DNA from: Deltaproteobacteria bacterium
GTDB lineage: Bacteria; JADJOY01
Direction of reading: 5' to 3'
Length of the DNA: 64,000 nt
Assembly (NCBI GenBank): GCA_016713535.1
Contig: JADJOY010000027.1
Coordinates: 124,001-188,000 of the forward strand
A program made the translations under genes and the position numbers. Below the pieces are notes generated by a model. The model did not search any database. It saw only the letters and a list, made by a program, of their open reading frames with translations, and was not told where the DNA came from. Positions 46,961 to 57,609 of the stretch are shown piece by piece (position 1 is the first letter of the stretch; every line of letters starts with the position of its first letter).

Positions 46961-47425
46961 ATGAGGCCGTATCGATCGCTCTACGCCGCGCTCTTCGCCG
47001 CCGCCACGCTGCTACCCGCCTGCGGAGGTGACGACCCCGGGACCAACTTCACGATCACGGACGACCTCGACGACTCGATCTACGTCTACGACTTCGACGA
47101 GGCCGCGGTCGCGGTCCGCTACTTCAGCGCCACCAACAGCGTGGTGGCGGTGGCGGACTCGTACAACGGCCTCTTCAGCGTCGGCATCATCGGCCAGCCG
47201 ATCGGCGCCGACAGCTTCCAGGTGCTCGGCGCCGCCGTCGACAGCAACAACAACGACAACTTCCTCGACGAGACGCTGATCCCGGTGACGCGCAGCTCGA
47301 ACGGTGCCTTTTCGGACAACGTCCGGCACCTGACCCTCGACGTGGACGTGCTCGTGAACGGCACCTCGATCACCTTCGGGGATCGCGGCCGCCTCGACCA
47401 CACCGAAGACGTCCCGCCGCTGTGA
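46961..47425 (+). CDS. Lipoprotein of unknown function
   Basis: 154 residues. Signal peptide YAALFAAATLLPACGG with lipobox LPAC; the cysteine would be lipidated after LspA cleavage. The mature part is acidic and beta-rich, with NFTITDDLDDSIYVYDFDEA and DSNNNDNFLDETLIPVTRSS; the Asp/Asn-rich SNNNDNFLDE could bind calcium. No family recognised. It is followed by the antiporter gene 165 bp later. Confidence 0.7.
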   Translation: MRPYRSLYAALFAAATLLPACGGDDPGTNFTITDDLDDSIYVYDFDEAAVAVRYFSATNSVVAVADSYNGLFSVGIIGQPIGADSFQVLGAAVDSNNNDNFLDETLIPVTRSSNGAFSDNVRHLTLDVDVLVNGTSITFGDRGRLDHTEDVPPL

Positions 47426-47590
47426 CGGCGTGAAGAGCACCCCGCGAGGATCGGCGCACCGGAGCAGGCGCGAGACCCTCGCGGGGCGCCGCCGCCCGAC
47501 CGCGCGTGCCCCCCCGACGAGCACGCCCGCCGCGCCCGCGCCGCGCCCCGGACCCACCGCACTCGTCCCACGGACGGCCCACTCGCCTCG

Positions 47591-49715
47591 ATGGAAACAT
47601 TCGGTCCGGCACCGCACGAGTCGGTGCTGCTGTTGCTGGTGCGCGTCGCCCTCCTGCTCGCGTCCGCACGCTGCCTCGGCGAGCTCGCCGGGCGGCTCGG
47701 GCAGCCCGCGGTGGTGGGGGAGCTCGCCGCCGGCGTGCTGCTCGGCCCCTCGTTCCTGGGACGCGCGCCCGGGCTGGGTGCCGTGCTGCTCCCGCACGAG
47801 GCGATCGACGGCCCGCTGCTCGAGGTGATCTCGCTCCTCGGCGCGCTCTTCCTGCTCGTCCTGACCGGCATCGAGACCGACCTGCGGCTGATGCGGCGCC
47901 ACGCGCGCACCGCGTTCGGCGTGTCGTTCGGCGGCGTCGTGGTGTGCTTCTCGCTCGGCCTCCTCCTCGGCCACGCGATGCCCGACGAGCTCCTCGCCGA
48001 TCCCGCGCGTCGCACCACCTTCATGCTGTTCCTCGCCACCGCGCTCTCGATCTCCGCGATCCCCGTGATCGCCAAGGTGCTGCTCGACCTCGGCCTGTTC
48101 CGCCGCGACGTCGGCCAGACCATCCTCGCCGCGGGGATGTCCGACGACTCGACCGGCTGGATCCTGCTGTCGCTCGTCGCCGGGCTCGCGAGCGGCCAGG
48201 CGCTCACGGTGGCCGGTGTCGCGCTGCAGGTCGGCAAGGTGCTCGGCTTCCTCGCGATCTCGGCGACCGTGGGCGTGTGGCTGGTGCGCCGGCTCCTCGA
48301 CCTGGCGCTCGATCGCCTCACCGGCCGCTATCAGCTCGTGACCGTGGTGGTGGTGCTGATGCTGGCGTGGGGCGCCGCGTCGCAGGCGCTCGGCCTCGAG
48401 GCGGCGCTCGGTGCCTTCGTGGTGGGCGTGATCCTCGGCCACCTGCCGCGCTTGCCGGACCACGTGCAGCAGTCGCTCGAGGTGGTGAGCCTCGGCATCT
48501 TCTCGCCGGTCTTCTTCGCGGTCGCGGGGCTCAAGGTGGACGTGCTCGCGCTCGCCGACCCGCGCGTGCTCGGGTGGTCGGCGGCGGTGCTCGCGGTGGC
48601 GTCGCTCGGCAAGGTCGGGGGCACCTACCTGGGCGCGCGCCTCATCGGCCGCAAGGACCACTGGACCGCGCTTCGCCTTCGGCGCCGGCCTCAACGCGCG
48701 CGGCGCGATGGAGATCATCGTCGCCACCATCGGGCTCTCGCTCGGGATCCTGAGCCGAGACGTGTTCTCGATGATCGTCATCATGGCGATCGCCACGTCG
48801 GTGCTCGCGCCACCCGCGCTGCGCTGGGTCCTCGGCCACGTGAAGCCCGACGCCGAGGAGAACGAGCGGCTCGAGCGCGAGGCGGCGGTCGCGGGCTCGT
48901 TCCCGTCCACGATCCGGCGCGTGCTGCTACCCGTGCGTCCACGCCAGGACGGAGGCGAGATCCTGGAGATCGAGCGCCACGTCCTCGAGCGCCTCGCCAG
49001 CGAGCACGACGTCACCGCGACCTTGCTCACCGTGGCCACCGCGGCCGAGCGCGAGAGCGCCGAGCAGATGCTCGGCGGCACTCGCGAGCGGCTCGCGCTG
49101 CCGAACCTCACCACCAAGGTCGTCGAGGCCGACGCCCCCGGCGAGGCGGTGCTCGCCGAGGCGCAGAAGCACTACGACCTGGTCATCCTCGGCGCGACCC
49201 AGCGCGGCGCGGGCGAGCGGCTCTTCTCGCCGCTGGTCGACGAGCTGGTGCGCTACTCGCCGTGCGCGACGCTGGTCGTGCAGGGAGGCGCCGAGCGCGC
49301 CTCGTGGAAGCCGCGCCGCATCCTGGTGCCGACCAACGGCGGCAGCGCGTCGCGGCGCGCGGCCGAGCTCGCGTTCGCGCTCATGGAGGGCGTGGGCGGA
49401 CGGGTCACGGTGCTGCACGTGTTGCGACCGACGGTTCGCGGCGTGCGGACCTGGCGCGCGCGCGAGACCGCGAGCGAGATCGTCGAGGACCTGCGCACCC
49501 TCGGCGACGCGCTCGGCATCCGCGTGGCGGCGGAGGTGCGCGTGGGCCACGCACCCGAGCAGGTGATCGTGGAGGAGGCGCGCGCAGGGAGGACCGACGT
49601 GGTGGTGCTCGGCACCGACCTCCGGCCAGGCTCGAGCCGCCTCCACTTCGGGCCGCGGGTCGAGCGCATCCTCGAGGGCGCGCCGTGCCCGGTGATGGTG
49701 TTGAACGTGCCGTGA
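47591..49715 (+). CDS. CPA2-type cation/proton antiporter with tandem UspA domains, one frameshift
   Basis: The N-terminal 400 residues form a monovalent cation:proton antiporter (KefB/NapA type): GELAAGVLLGPSFLG, ISLLGALFLLVLTGIETDLR, the paired-Asp motif GMSDDSTGWILL and SPVFFAVAGLKVDVLALADP. An extra T at 48672-48673 shifts frame between HWTAL and AFGAGLNARGAMEIIVATIG. The C-terminal 280 residues contain two universal-stress-protein domains (RRVLLPVRP...LVILGATQRGAGERLFSPLV; RRILVPTNGGS...VVVLGTDLRPGSS). Corrected length is 707 residues. UspA domains may sense ATP or adenylates and gate transport. Ion specificity is unknown. Confidence 0.88.
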
Positions 49716-49789
49716 GGGTCGGCGGGGTGGCGGAGTGGGTTACGCGCCGCGCGGGGTCGCGAGGCGCGCGACTCACGGACACTCGCCAC

Positions 49790-49900
49790 CGGATTCCGGG
49801 CGGAGCCGCTGCTCGCGGGGGCGCGGAGGCCCCCGCGCTACGAAAGCGTCACGATGGCCTGCCCTCCTAGCGACGGGTGGTCTACACCCCGTCGTCCGCC
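49790..49900. repeat. Degraded hairpin repeat
   Basis: GAGGCCCCCGCGCTACGAAA at about 49826, then CCTAGCGACGGGTGGTCTAC and ACCCCGTCGTC: an eroded copy of the GTAGCGACGGGGG hairpin family, with mismatches in both arms. The rest of 49716-50044 shows no gene. Confidence 0.65.
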
Positions 49901-50044
49901 GGAGCCTATGCGGAGTCGTCTCGCGCGGTCGATGGTGTCACGTGCGTCGGGACCGGTTTGCCCGACCCATTCCTAGCGCTTCGGCACGAAGCTGGACACC
50001 TTGTTTCCTCGCTTGGCAGCCGCCGGTCTCACCCACCCCGCTCG

Positions 50045-51848
50045 ATGGTGACCCCCCTGATCTCCACCGCGAAGCGGCGCGCCACGATGCGCGCTCTGCT
50101 GCGGGCGCGCGACAGCGTCACGCTCCTCGACGGGGCGCTCGCGAACGACGAGGACGTCACCCGCAGCCGGGTGCGCACGGAGCGCCTGGGCGAGGCGCTC
50201 GGCATCCCCGATCCAGACCGCGGCGAGCTCGCCACGCTGGTCGGCGAGCTCGCGCAGACCGCGGCGCGCCACGGCGGCGGCCAGATCGAGTTCGTGCTCA
50301 CGTGGGGGAACCGCGAGCCGATGTTCCTGATCGAGATAAGTGACCGAGGCGACGGCCTCGCCGAGCTGAACGGAAGCGCCAACGGCGGCGCGCGCGCCCG
50401 CCTCGACCACTTCCACGTCGCGACCACCCCCGGCGCCGGCACCGCCGTGCAGCTCGGCCGCGTCCTCCGCGAAGCGAGCCTGCTCTCCGACGACCTCCTG
50501 CGCGGCCTCACCGGCGGCGCGGGCGCCGACACCCCCCTCGACCCGGCGAGCGACGTGCACCGCCGCACCCGCGAGCTGCTGCGCTCGCTCGCCGCGATGC
50601 GCCGCCACTGGGCCGACGTGCAGCAGTCGGCGCGCCGGCTCACCCTCCTCGATCGCCTCGGCGAGGTGTTCGGTCCGCTCCAGCCGACCGACGTCTTGCT
50701 GCGTTCGCTGGCGCTGACGCTGGTGCCGAGCTGGGTCGACGGCTGTGTCGCGATCCTCGACGAAACCAAGGGCGAGCGCGTCCACGAGGTGGTCGCACTG
50801 GCACCCGCCGGCGCCGCTCCCGACGCCACGCCGGTGGTTCACCAGACCGTCTCGGGGGGTGAGAACCCCGCCGACCTCGGTCTCGAGCCGGCGACCGCCA
50901 GTCGCGCCGAACCGTCCGCGGTGCGCAGCGCGCTCGAGCGCGCCGCGTCCACCGCCGGCACCGACCTCGCCGCCCACCTCGAGCACGTGGTGGTCGCGCC
51001 GCTTCGCTATCGAGGCGAGCCGCTCGGCGTGCTCGGCGTGTTCCGGCCGCAACGCCCCCTTCTCCGCCGACGATCAGGGGCTGGTGGCGTCGATCGCGGA
51101 CCGGCTCGCGGTCAGCCATCACAACGCCCGCCTGTTCGCGACGGCGCAGGGCGCCACCCAGTCGCGCGACCGCGTGCTGTGGATGGTCGCACACGAGCTG
51201 CGCCGCCCGCTCAACGGGCTCTCGCTCGGGATCGAGAGCCTCAAGGACACGCGCGACCCCGAGTCCGAGGCGCGCTCGATCGCCCGCCTCGAGGACTCGG
51301 TCGCGCGAATGGACCGGCTGGTCGGGGACCTCCTCGACGTATCGAGCTTCGAGCGCGGCTTGCTCTCGCTCACCCTCCGTCCGCTCGACCTGGCCCCCCT
51401 CGTGGCCGAGGTGATCGCCGAGCTGACTCCCCGATTCGAGGAGGGGGGCGTCTCGATCGCCGCCACCATCGACCCGGACCTGCCGCGGGTGCGCGGCGAC
51501 CGCTACCGGCTCCAGCAAGTGCTCGGCAACCTCCTCGACAACGCGCTCAACCACGCGCCGCGCGGCACCGCCGTGGAGGTGAAGGTGACGCGCGGCCGAG
51601 GAAAGCGCGTCGGCATCACCGTCCGCGACCACGGCCCCGGCATCCCGCGCGAGGAGCAGGCGCACGTGTTCAACGCGTTCTTCCGCGGCAGCCGCGCGCG
51701 GCGACGGGGCATGGGGCTCGGGCTGATGCTCGCGCGCGAGATCGTGCTCGGGCACGGCGGGCGGATCTGGCTACGCTCGCGCCCCGGCGAGGGCGCGACG
51801 TTCCACTTCAGCTTGCCGGTGGACGGAAGCTCGTCCAGGCATCCGTAG
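50045..51848 (+). CDS. Histidine kinase with extra N-terminal ATPase-like domain and GAF, one frameshift
   Basis: Residues about 40-140 resemble an anti-sigma-factor-type GHKL ATPase (LATLVGELAQTAARHGG, FLIEISDRGDGLAEL). A GAF-like region follows (LDRLGEVFGPLQPTDVLLRS, VVVAPLRYRGEPLGVLGVF). One extra C in the run at 51055-51059 then breaks the frame; the second part reads FSADDQGLVASIADRLAVSH. HisKA is VLWMVAHELRRPLNGLSLGI; the catalytic ATPase has NLLDNALNHAP, DHGPGIPREEQAHVF and GMGLGLMLAREIV. Corrected length is 600 residues. No transmembrane segment, so it is a cytoplasmic kinase. ATG 50045 is chosen; ATG 50090 is an alternative. Its partner could be the orphan NtrC-type regulator. Confidence 0.85.
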
Positions 51849-51995
51849 CGCCGGCGCCGGCGCCCGCGCCCATCCTCGACGAGGCGCTCGAGCTCCGGCG
51901 GTGCGGCCCGACAGCGGGCCGGGGAGGGCCAGCCGGGGGCGCCTTCTTTCCCGAGCGTTGGCGATCGAGACTGCGCACTCGAGGGGGCGCGGCGC

Positions 51996-53054
51996 ATGAA
52001 CATCCGGCCAACATCTCCACTGGCGAGCGGCGTGACGCTGGCGCTCGCGTCCGCCGTGCTGTTCGGGATGACGACGCCCATCATCGGGCGGGTCGGGCGC
52101 GGGCTCGACCCGCTCACGACCGCGTCCCTGCTCTATGCGGGCGCAGCCGTCGGCGCTCTCGCGCTGCGCGTCACGAGCCGCGCGGCTGGCCGCCGCGTGA
52201 CTCGCGCGAGCCTGCCCCGGCTGTTGGTGGTCTCGCTGTTCGGTGCGGCGCTCGCGCCAGGCCTCCTCGCGTGGGGCATCGCGGACGCGGGCGCGACCGC
52301 CGCGTCGCTGGTGCTCAACCTGGAAGCGATCGTGACCGTGCTGCTCGCGAACCTCGTGTTCTCCGAGCCGATCGGGAGGCGGGTGTGGGGCGCGATGCTG
52401 GCGATGCTGGCTGGCGGCGTGCTGCTCGCCCTCGACGTCGCGACCCGCTCGCCCACCCACCTGATCGGGTTGCTCGCGGTCGGCGGCGCCACGGTGGCCT
52501 GGGCGACCGACAACACCCTCACGCGGGGGCTTGCCGAGGAGGACCCGCTCGAGGTCGTGATGGCGAAGGGCGCGCTGGGCTCGACGCTGACCGGAGGCCT
52601 GGCTGTCGCGTTCGGCGGACCGAGCCCCTCGCTTTCGCAGATCGGGTGGCTCGGCGTCTGCGGCGCGACCGGCTACGGCTTGTCGCTGCGCCTCTACCTG
52701 CTGTCGCAACGGCGCATGGGAGCCGCACGCACCGGCTCGGTGTTCGCGGTGGGTCCCTTCGTCGGAGCCACGATCGGCTGGTTGCTCGGCGATCGCACGG
52801 CGGGTCCCGGCACCGTCGCGGGAGCGGTCGCGTTCGCGCTCGGCGTCTACCTCCATTTATCCGAACGGCACTCGCACGGGCACCGGCACGCCGCCCAGCA
52901 CCACTCCCACGCGCACCGGCACGATGACGGTCACCACCAGCACGACCACCATCCTGCGGTCATGGGCGAGCACACGCACGAGCACGACCACGGGGCTCTG
53001 GAGCACGAGCACGAGCACGCCCCGGATCTACATCATGGCCATCGCCACGGCTGA
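51996..53054 (+). CDS. EamA/DMT-family transporter with histidine-rich C-terminal tail
   Basis: 352 residues. Ten hydrophobic segments in two EamA repeats (ALASAVLFGMTTPIIGRVGR; ATVAWATDNTLTRGLAEEDP; RTGSVFAVGPFVGATIGWLL). From about residue 290 the protein becomes a hydrophilic tail with dozens of histidines (HSHGHRHAAQHHSHAHRH, EHTHEHDHGALEHEHEHA). The tail is probably a metal-binding buffer in the cytoplasm. Together with the chromate and RND loci 5-10 kb away it suggests a metal exporter, though DMT substrates vary widely. Confidence 0.85.
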   Translation: MNIRPTSPLASGVTLALASAVLFGMTTPIIGRVGRGLDPLTTASLLYAGAAVGALALRVTSRAAGRRVTRASLPRLLVVSLFGAALAPGLLAWGIADAGATAASLVLNLEAIVTVLLANLVFSEPIGRRVWGAMLAMLAGGVLLALDVATRSPTHLIGLLAVGGATVAWATDNTLTRGLAEEDPLEVVMAKGALGSTLTGGLAVAFGGPSPSLSQIGWLGVCGATGYGLSLRLYLLSQRRMGAARTGSVFAVGPFVGATIGWLLGDRTAGPGTVAGAVAFALGVYLHLSERHSHGHRHAAQHHSHAHRHDDGHHQHDHHPAVMGEHTHEHDHGALEHEHEHAPDLHHGHRHG

Positions 53055-53619
53055 GCTGCGAGGCTCGGGGCGGCGCGTCACGGCGAACAAGTGGTCCTTC
53101 GACGTGGCGCGACGGCCGCACCGATCACGTCGCATCTCGAGACGCGATGGACCACGCTCGCCGAGCCGCACGCCTCATCGGTTGTACGTGGGTCGTACGG
53201 CCGGTGGTGCGCCGCCGGGGCCGTGCCTGACATGCCGATCGCAACAGCCGCGCGCCCCGGCACCTCAGTCCCCCGTCGGCGACGCTGCCACACGCAACAA
53301 CAGCAGCGACGCAGCAGCGAGGAGGAGCGCCGCACCAACCGCCAGAACGATCGCCGCGTTCCTCACGATTCGCAGCGCCGCGCGGAACGGCAATGCCGCG
53401 GCGCGCGGGACGTCGGGCCGCCCCGAGTCGTCCGACGCGTCGGCGGCAGTCGCCGCCATCTGCAGGGGCGCGGCCGGCGCCCACGGAGGCGGTCGGCGAT
53501 CTCGCCGTCGCCTCGACCTCACGCTCATGGCTTTCTGCCTCGCAGCTGCATCATGCAGCCACGACTCGCGGTCTGCCGTCGGCTTCCAACTGCATCATCC
53601 TCGCGCCGAGGGGGCCCCG
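53055..53619. other. Intergenic region with one possible minus-strand gene
   Basis: About 565 bp between the EamA and GT4 genes. A minus-strand frame at 53265-53528 is listed separately. TGCATCAT occurs twice at about 53547 and 53591. No other feature is convincing. Confidence 0.35.
53265..53528 (-). CDS. Possible small membrane protein, unknown
   Basis: 87 residues. After an Arg/Pro-rich start it has PFRAALRIVRNAAIVLAVG and ALLLAAASLLLLRVAAS, a single strong hydrophobic helix, ending PTGD. Family unknown. The frame could be chance in GC-rich DNA. Confidence 0.35.
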   Translation of the reverse strand: MSVRSRRRRDRRPPPWAPAAPLQMAATAADASDDSGRPDVPRAAALPFRAALRIVRNAAIVLAVGAALLLAAASLLLLRVAASPTGD

Positions 53620-54879
53620 TTGCGAATCGCGTTCGTCTCCCGCTACGCCACCCCGTTTCATCGCTACGGCGGGCTCGAGCGTTACGCCGCCGACGTCGTG
53701 CGTCACCTCTCGGCTCTCGGGGCGACGGTCGAGCTCTTCTGCGAGCCGGCCGAACTCTCGTTCGATGCCACCGCCGTCTCGCAGCCGGCTCCGGGTGCCG
53801 TCCACTTCGTGGATCACCACACGCTGCCGGGTCTCGGCAACCGGCCCGGACGAGTGATTCTCGACCGCATCACGAATTACTTCCTGTTCGCCGCTGCCGC
53901 GGCGGCGCGGGTCGTCGAGCTGCATGCAACTCGACCCTTCGACGTGGTGTACGCACAAGGCCTGGGAGCGTGGGGCGTGGCGTGCCACGCCGAGCGCCGA
54001 GCGGCGACTGCACCGCCTCTGGTCGTGATCAACCACGGCATGGAGGAGTTCAAGACGGTGCAACCCATGAAGCGCCTCCTCTACGGTCCCTTTCGTGCGG
54101 GCATCCGGCGCTCGAGCCGGGCGGCCTCCGCGGTCATCGCGGCCGACGAGGGTGCCCGGGCCGAGTCCGAAGCCCTTCTTGGCTTCACGCCGCGGCGATG
54201 GGCCATCGTGCCGGCTGGAATCGACCTGGAGCGGATCGAGGGCCTCCGGGATCCGGAGGTGGAGCACGCCTGGCGGGCTCGCCTGGGCCTCGATCAGGGC
54301 CGCCCGTTGATTCTCAGCGTCGGCCGGCTCGAACGCAACAAAGGGTTCGAGGTCGCGATCGAGGCGCTGTCACGCGCGACGGTGGGTCTGCCTGCCAGGT
54401 GGCAGTGGGCGGTGGTGGGGGCTGGAAGCCAGGCCGATTCGTTGGCCAAGGGCGTTGTGGAAGCCCGCCTGGAGGAGCACGTCACGTTCGTGGGCGCGGT
54501 CAGCGACCGAGAGCTCCACAACCTCTACGCCCTTGCCGACTTGTTCATACACCCCACGCTGTTCGAAGGAACGTCGATCGTGACCCAGGAGGCAATGGCG
54601 CACGCGTTGCCGATCGTCGCGAGCGCAGCGGGCGGTATCCCGGCGAAGATCACGGACGGGAAGACGGGCGTCTTGGTCCCGCCCGGGGATGCCGATGCAT
54701 TGAGCCGAGCCGTCCTGGAGACGCTGAATCGCCCAGATCGCGGGCGCGAGCTCGGTCTGGCCGCGCGAGCCGCGGTCGCACGCCGGCTGGCTTGGCCAGC
54801 GGTGGCGACGCAGTTGCTCGGCGTGCTGGGCGACGTGGCGGCGGAACCTCCGTGGCGACGAGCTGGCGCCGACCGGTGA
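53620..54879 (+). CDS. GT4-family glycosyltransferase
   Basis: 419 residues from TTG 53620 (GAGGGGG upstream), which puts the start at the conserved LRIAFVSRYATPFHRYGGLE. An in-frame ATG at 53527 would add a poorly conserved leader. N-terminal acceptor half: SALGATVELFCEPAEL, VVINHGMEEFKTVQ. C-terminal donor half: LILSVGRLERNKGFEVAIEA, FIHPTLFEGTSIVTQEAMAH and ALPIVASAAGGIPAKITDGK, with the E-x7-E motif in EGTSIVTQE. Retaining transfer from a nucleotide sugar is expected. It is convergent with a second GT4 gene, 75 bp away. Confidence 0.88.
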   Translation: MRIAFVSRYATPFHRYGGLERYAADVVRHLSALGATVELFCEPAELSFDATAVSQPAPGAVHFVDHHTLPGLGNRPGRVILDRITNYFLFAAAAAARVVELHATRPFDVVYAQGLGAWGVACHAERRAATAPPLVVINHGMEEFKTVQPMKRLLYGPFRAGIRRSSRAASAVIAADEGARAESEALLGFTPRRWAIVPAGIDLERIEGLRDPEVEHAWRARLGLDQGRPLILSVGRLERNKGFEVAIEALSRATVGLPARWQWAVVGAGSQADSLAKGVVEARLEEHVTFVGAVSDRELHNLYALADLFIHPTLFEGTSIVTQEAMAHALPIVASAAGGIPAKITDGKTGVLVPPGDADALSRAVLETLNRPDRGRELGLAARAAVARRLAWPAVATQLLGVLGDVAAEPPWRRAGADR

Positions 54880-54954
54880 GCTGGCGTCCCAGGTGGACGG
54901 CGGCGGCAGTCGCTGCCCGATCCACTCGCGGCCGATTCGCCCGACGGGGCCAGC

Positions 54955-56138
54955 TCACGGGCGCGGGTGAGTGGGACAGACTGCGGACACGTCCTTGCCC
55001 CACGCGGCCTCGACGCGGGCTTCCGTCCCGATCGACCAACCGTAGCGCGAGCTGACCATCTGCGCCGCAGAGCGCCCGATGGTTCGCCGGAGGTCCCCGT
55101 CGAGCGCCAGCTTCTCGATCCCGTCGGCGAGCGACTCGGGGTTGGCCTCTGCCAGCCAGCCCGTCACTCGATGCTCCAGGATCTCGGTCGGTCCGCCCTC
55201 CGCGACGCTGACCACCGCCAGTCCGCTGGCGAGAGCGTCCAGCAGCGACAAACCGAAGCTCTCGAGCCGACCGGTGTGGAGGTAGAGATCCGCCTCCGCG
55301 TATGCCGCGGGGAGATCGGCGTCAGGCACGAATCCGCGGAACGACACGAGGCTCGCGAGACCGAGCCGCGACGCCTCGCCTTCGAGCGCCTGGCGCTCGG
55401 GCCCCTCGCCCACGATGCAGCCGCGGATGGGGAGGCCACGCTCCCGCAGCACGGCGAGCGTCTGAAGAAAGAGGCCGACTCGCTTGCGCGGGTGCAGGTA
55501 GTTGACCGTCATCACGGTCAACGGCGCGCGCTCGGGGCGTTGCAGGAAGGCCAGCTCCGGGCCGTGCTGGATGACGATCGCGGACCGTCCGTACGCGCGC
55601 TCGATCTCGCTTCGTCCGAACACGCCCTGCGTCAGCACGGCGTCGGCAGCACTCACGAACGCCCGAGCCAGATGCCGGTAAACCGCGAACGCGGGCCGCA
55701 GCACCATGCGTGCGACGGAGCTCACTCGCCTCAGGATGTCCTCACGATCGCGGTCGAGAAACCGGGGCGGCTCGAAGCAGAAGTGAAGACATCGGTTCCG
55801 CGCCCGGCGCACCCGCTTGAACCAGAAGAGCGCGGGGAGAGAAGCGCCGAAGAACACGCACGGCGCCTCATCCGATTCGACCCGATCGAGGAGCTCGAAC
55901 GACGAGAGGTAGTCGAGCACCGCATTCAAGTAGCGATTGCCGAAACGATCGAGCGAGCGCCCGCGGCGACGACGCGGATTCCGCTGGCCTCGGCGATCTG
56001 GCGAGCGCTGGGGTGCATCGTGTGACAGACGAGCACCGGCTCGAACCCGCGGCGGCGGAGCTCCCGCGCCAGGCTCAAGATCAGGCGCTCCGCGCCCGAC
56101 AACACCTTGAACCGAGCGAAAATCAGGTAGATCCGCAT
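54955..56138 (-). CDS. GT4-family glycosyltransferase, one frameshift
   Basis: From ATG 56138: MRIYLIFARFKVLSGAERLI, LSLARELRRRGFEPVLVCHT. The frame breaks by one base at about 55955-55970 (AAGARS then LDRFGNRYLNAVLDYLSSFE). The rest has VMTVNYLHPRKRVGLFLQTL, YLHTGRLESFGLSLLDALAS and GLAVVSVAEGGPTEILEHRV, a standard GT4 donor domain with E-x7-type motif. Corrected length is about 394 residues. The pair of GT4 genes probably builds an envelope glycan. Confidence 0.85.
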
Positions 56139-56205
56139 CGTTCCCTCTTCGCTCGCTTCCGGGACTCACGGCCGCCGCCGCGCACTCGCCGCCGGCGCGG
56201 CGTGG

Positions 56206-57537
56206 TCACGCATCGGCCTCGCCGAAGAGGCCGTTCGCGGGCGGCGCAGGCGGTGGCGGGCGGGTGACGCGCACCAGCTTCACCATCTTGTGGGTCGATT
56301 CCAGCACCTCGATCTCGTAGCCGTTCGGGGTACGCACCTGTACGCCGCACTCCGGGATCCGCCCCGCTAGCGAGATCGTGAGGCCGGCGACCGTGGTCCA
56401 GTCGTCGCTTTCGGGCAGATCGAGATCGAAGTCGCGGTTGAGCTCGCGCACCGAGGCGTCGCCGCGCGTCACCAGCTTTCCCTCGTCGACGCGCTCGACC
56501 AGCGAGGTCGAGGGCTCGTCCCAGCTGAACATCTCGCCCACCAGCTCTTCGACCAGGTCCTCGAACGTCACGAGGCCACCGAGCCCGCCGTGCTCGTCGA
56601 CCACCATCGCGATCGGGATACGCCGGCTCTGCAGGTCCTGGAGCACACGCACTGCCGGGGTCGATTCGGCGACGAAGAACGGCGGCCGGATCAGATCCTC
56701 GAGCACGACCAGCTCGCCCTCCCACGCCACATAGAGCAGGTCCTTCGTGGTGATGTAGCCGACCACGTTGTCGAGGTCGCCATCGTAGATCGGCAGCCGA
56801 GAGTGGTGGGTCTCGAGGAGCGCGCGACGGATGTCGTCTTGCGAGGCGTCGCGCGCCAACGCGTGGATCCGGTTACGCGGGACCATGACGTCGATCGCGG
56901 CGAGATCCCCGAAACGCAAGGCGTGGGCGGCGATCTCGCCGGCCCGCTGGTCGACCGCGCCCACGGTGGTGGCCTCGACCACGAGCTGCTCGAGCTCCTC
57001 GCGCGAGAGCCGGGCTTCGGTGAAGCTCGTCGAGTCACCGAACGGCTTCAGCACCAGATTGCTGGAGCCAGTGAGGACCCGCACCAGCGGGCGCGCGAGC
57101 CAGGAGAGCAGCCGCATCGGACGGCCGATCGCGAGGGCGTAGCGCTCCCCTGCTCGCAACGCCAGGCTCTTGGGCACCAGCTCTCCGAGCACCACCGAGA
57201 GGTACGAGATCGAGGCGACCACGATCACGAACCCGATCTCCTGCGCGTACGGGGCGAGCGCGGGGACGCGACCGACGAGCGCGGCGAAGTCGCCCTCCAT
57301 CGAGGAACCGCCGAACGCCGCGGCCGAGGCACTCACCACCGTGATCGCGATCTGCACTGTCGCCAGAAAGCGCTCGGGGGCGTTCCGCAGCGCGAGGACC
57401 GAAGCCGCGGATCCGTGGCCTTCGTCCACGAGCTGTTTGAGGCGGGTCTTGCGGATCGAGAGGACCGCGATCTCGGCTCCGGCGAAGACCGCGTTGACCG
57501 CGATCAGGGCGAGGATGATCAGGAACTCGACGAGCAT
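56206..57537 (-). CDS. CNNM/CorC-family transporter (hemolysin family)
   Basis: 443 residues. DUF21 membrane domain at the N-terminus (LIAVNAVFAGAEIAVLSIRK, SYLSVVLGELVPKSLALRAG), then two CBS domains (DVMVPRNRIHALARDASQDD; VAESTPAVRVLQDLQSRRIP with AMVVDEHGGLGGLVTFEDLV) and a CorC-HlyC C-terminal domain (DWTTVAGLTISLAGRIPECG). Such proteins export Mg2+ or other divalent cations under control of CBS nucleotide binding. It sits 72 bp after chrA on the same strand. Confidence 0.92.
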   Translation of the reverse strand: MLVEFLIILALIAVNAVFAGAEIAVLSIRKTRLKQLVDEGHGSAASVLALRNAPERFLATVQIAITVVSASAAAFGGSSMEGDFAALVGRVPALAPYAQEIGFVIVVASISYLSVVLGELVPKSLALRAGERYALAIGRPMRLLSWLARPLVRVLTGSSNLVLKPFGDSTSFTEARLSREELEQLVVEATTVGAVDQRAGEIAAHALRFGDLAAIDVMVPRNRIHALARDASQDDIRRALLETHHSRLPIYDGDLDNVVGYITTKDLLYVAWEGELVVLEDLIRPPFFVAESTPAVRVLQDLQSRRIPIAMVVDEHGGLGGLVTFEDLVEELVGEMFSWDEPSTSLVERVDEGKLVTRGDASVRELNRDFDLDLPESDDWTTVAGLTISLAGRIPECGVQVRTPNGYEIEVLESTHKMVKLVRVTRPPPPAPPANGLFGEADA

Positions 57538-57609
57538 GGGGACGGTCCGTCGCGCTGGGACGGAAGGAGGATAGCGCGCGGTCCGCGGCCGGTGATGCGC
57601 GACCGCCGC

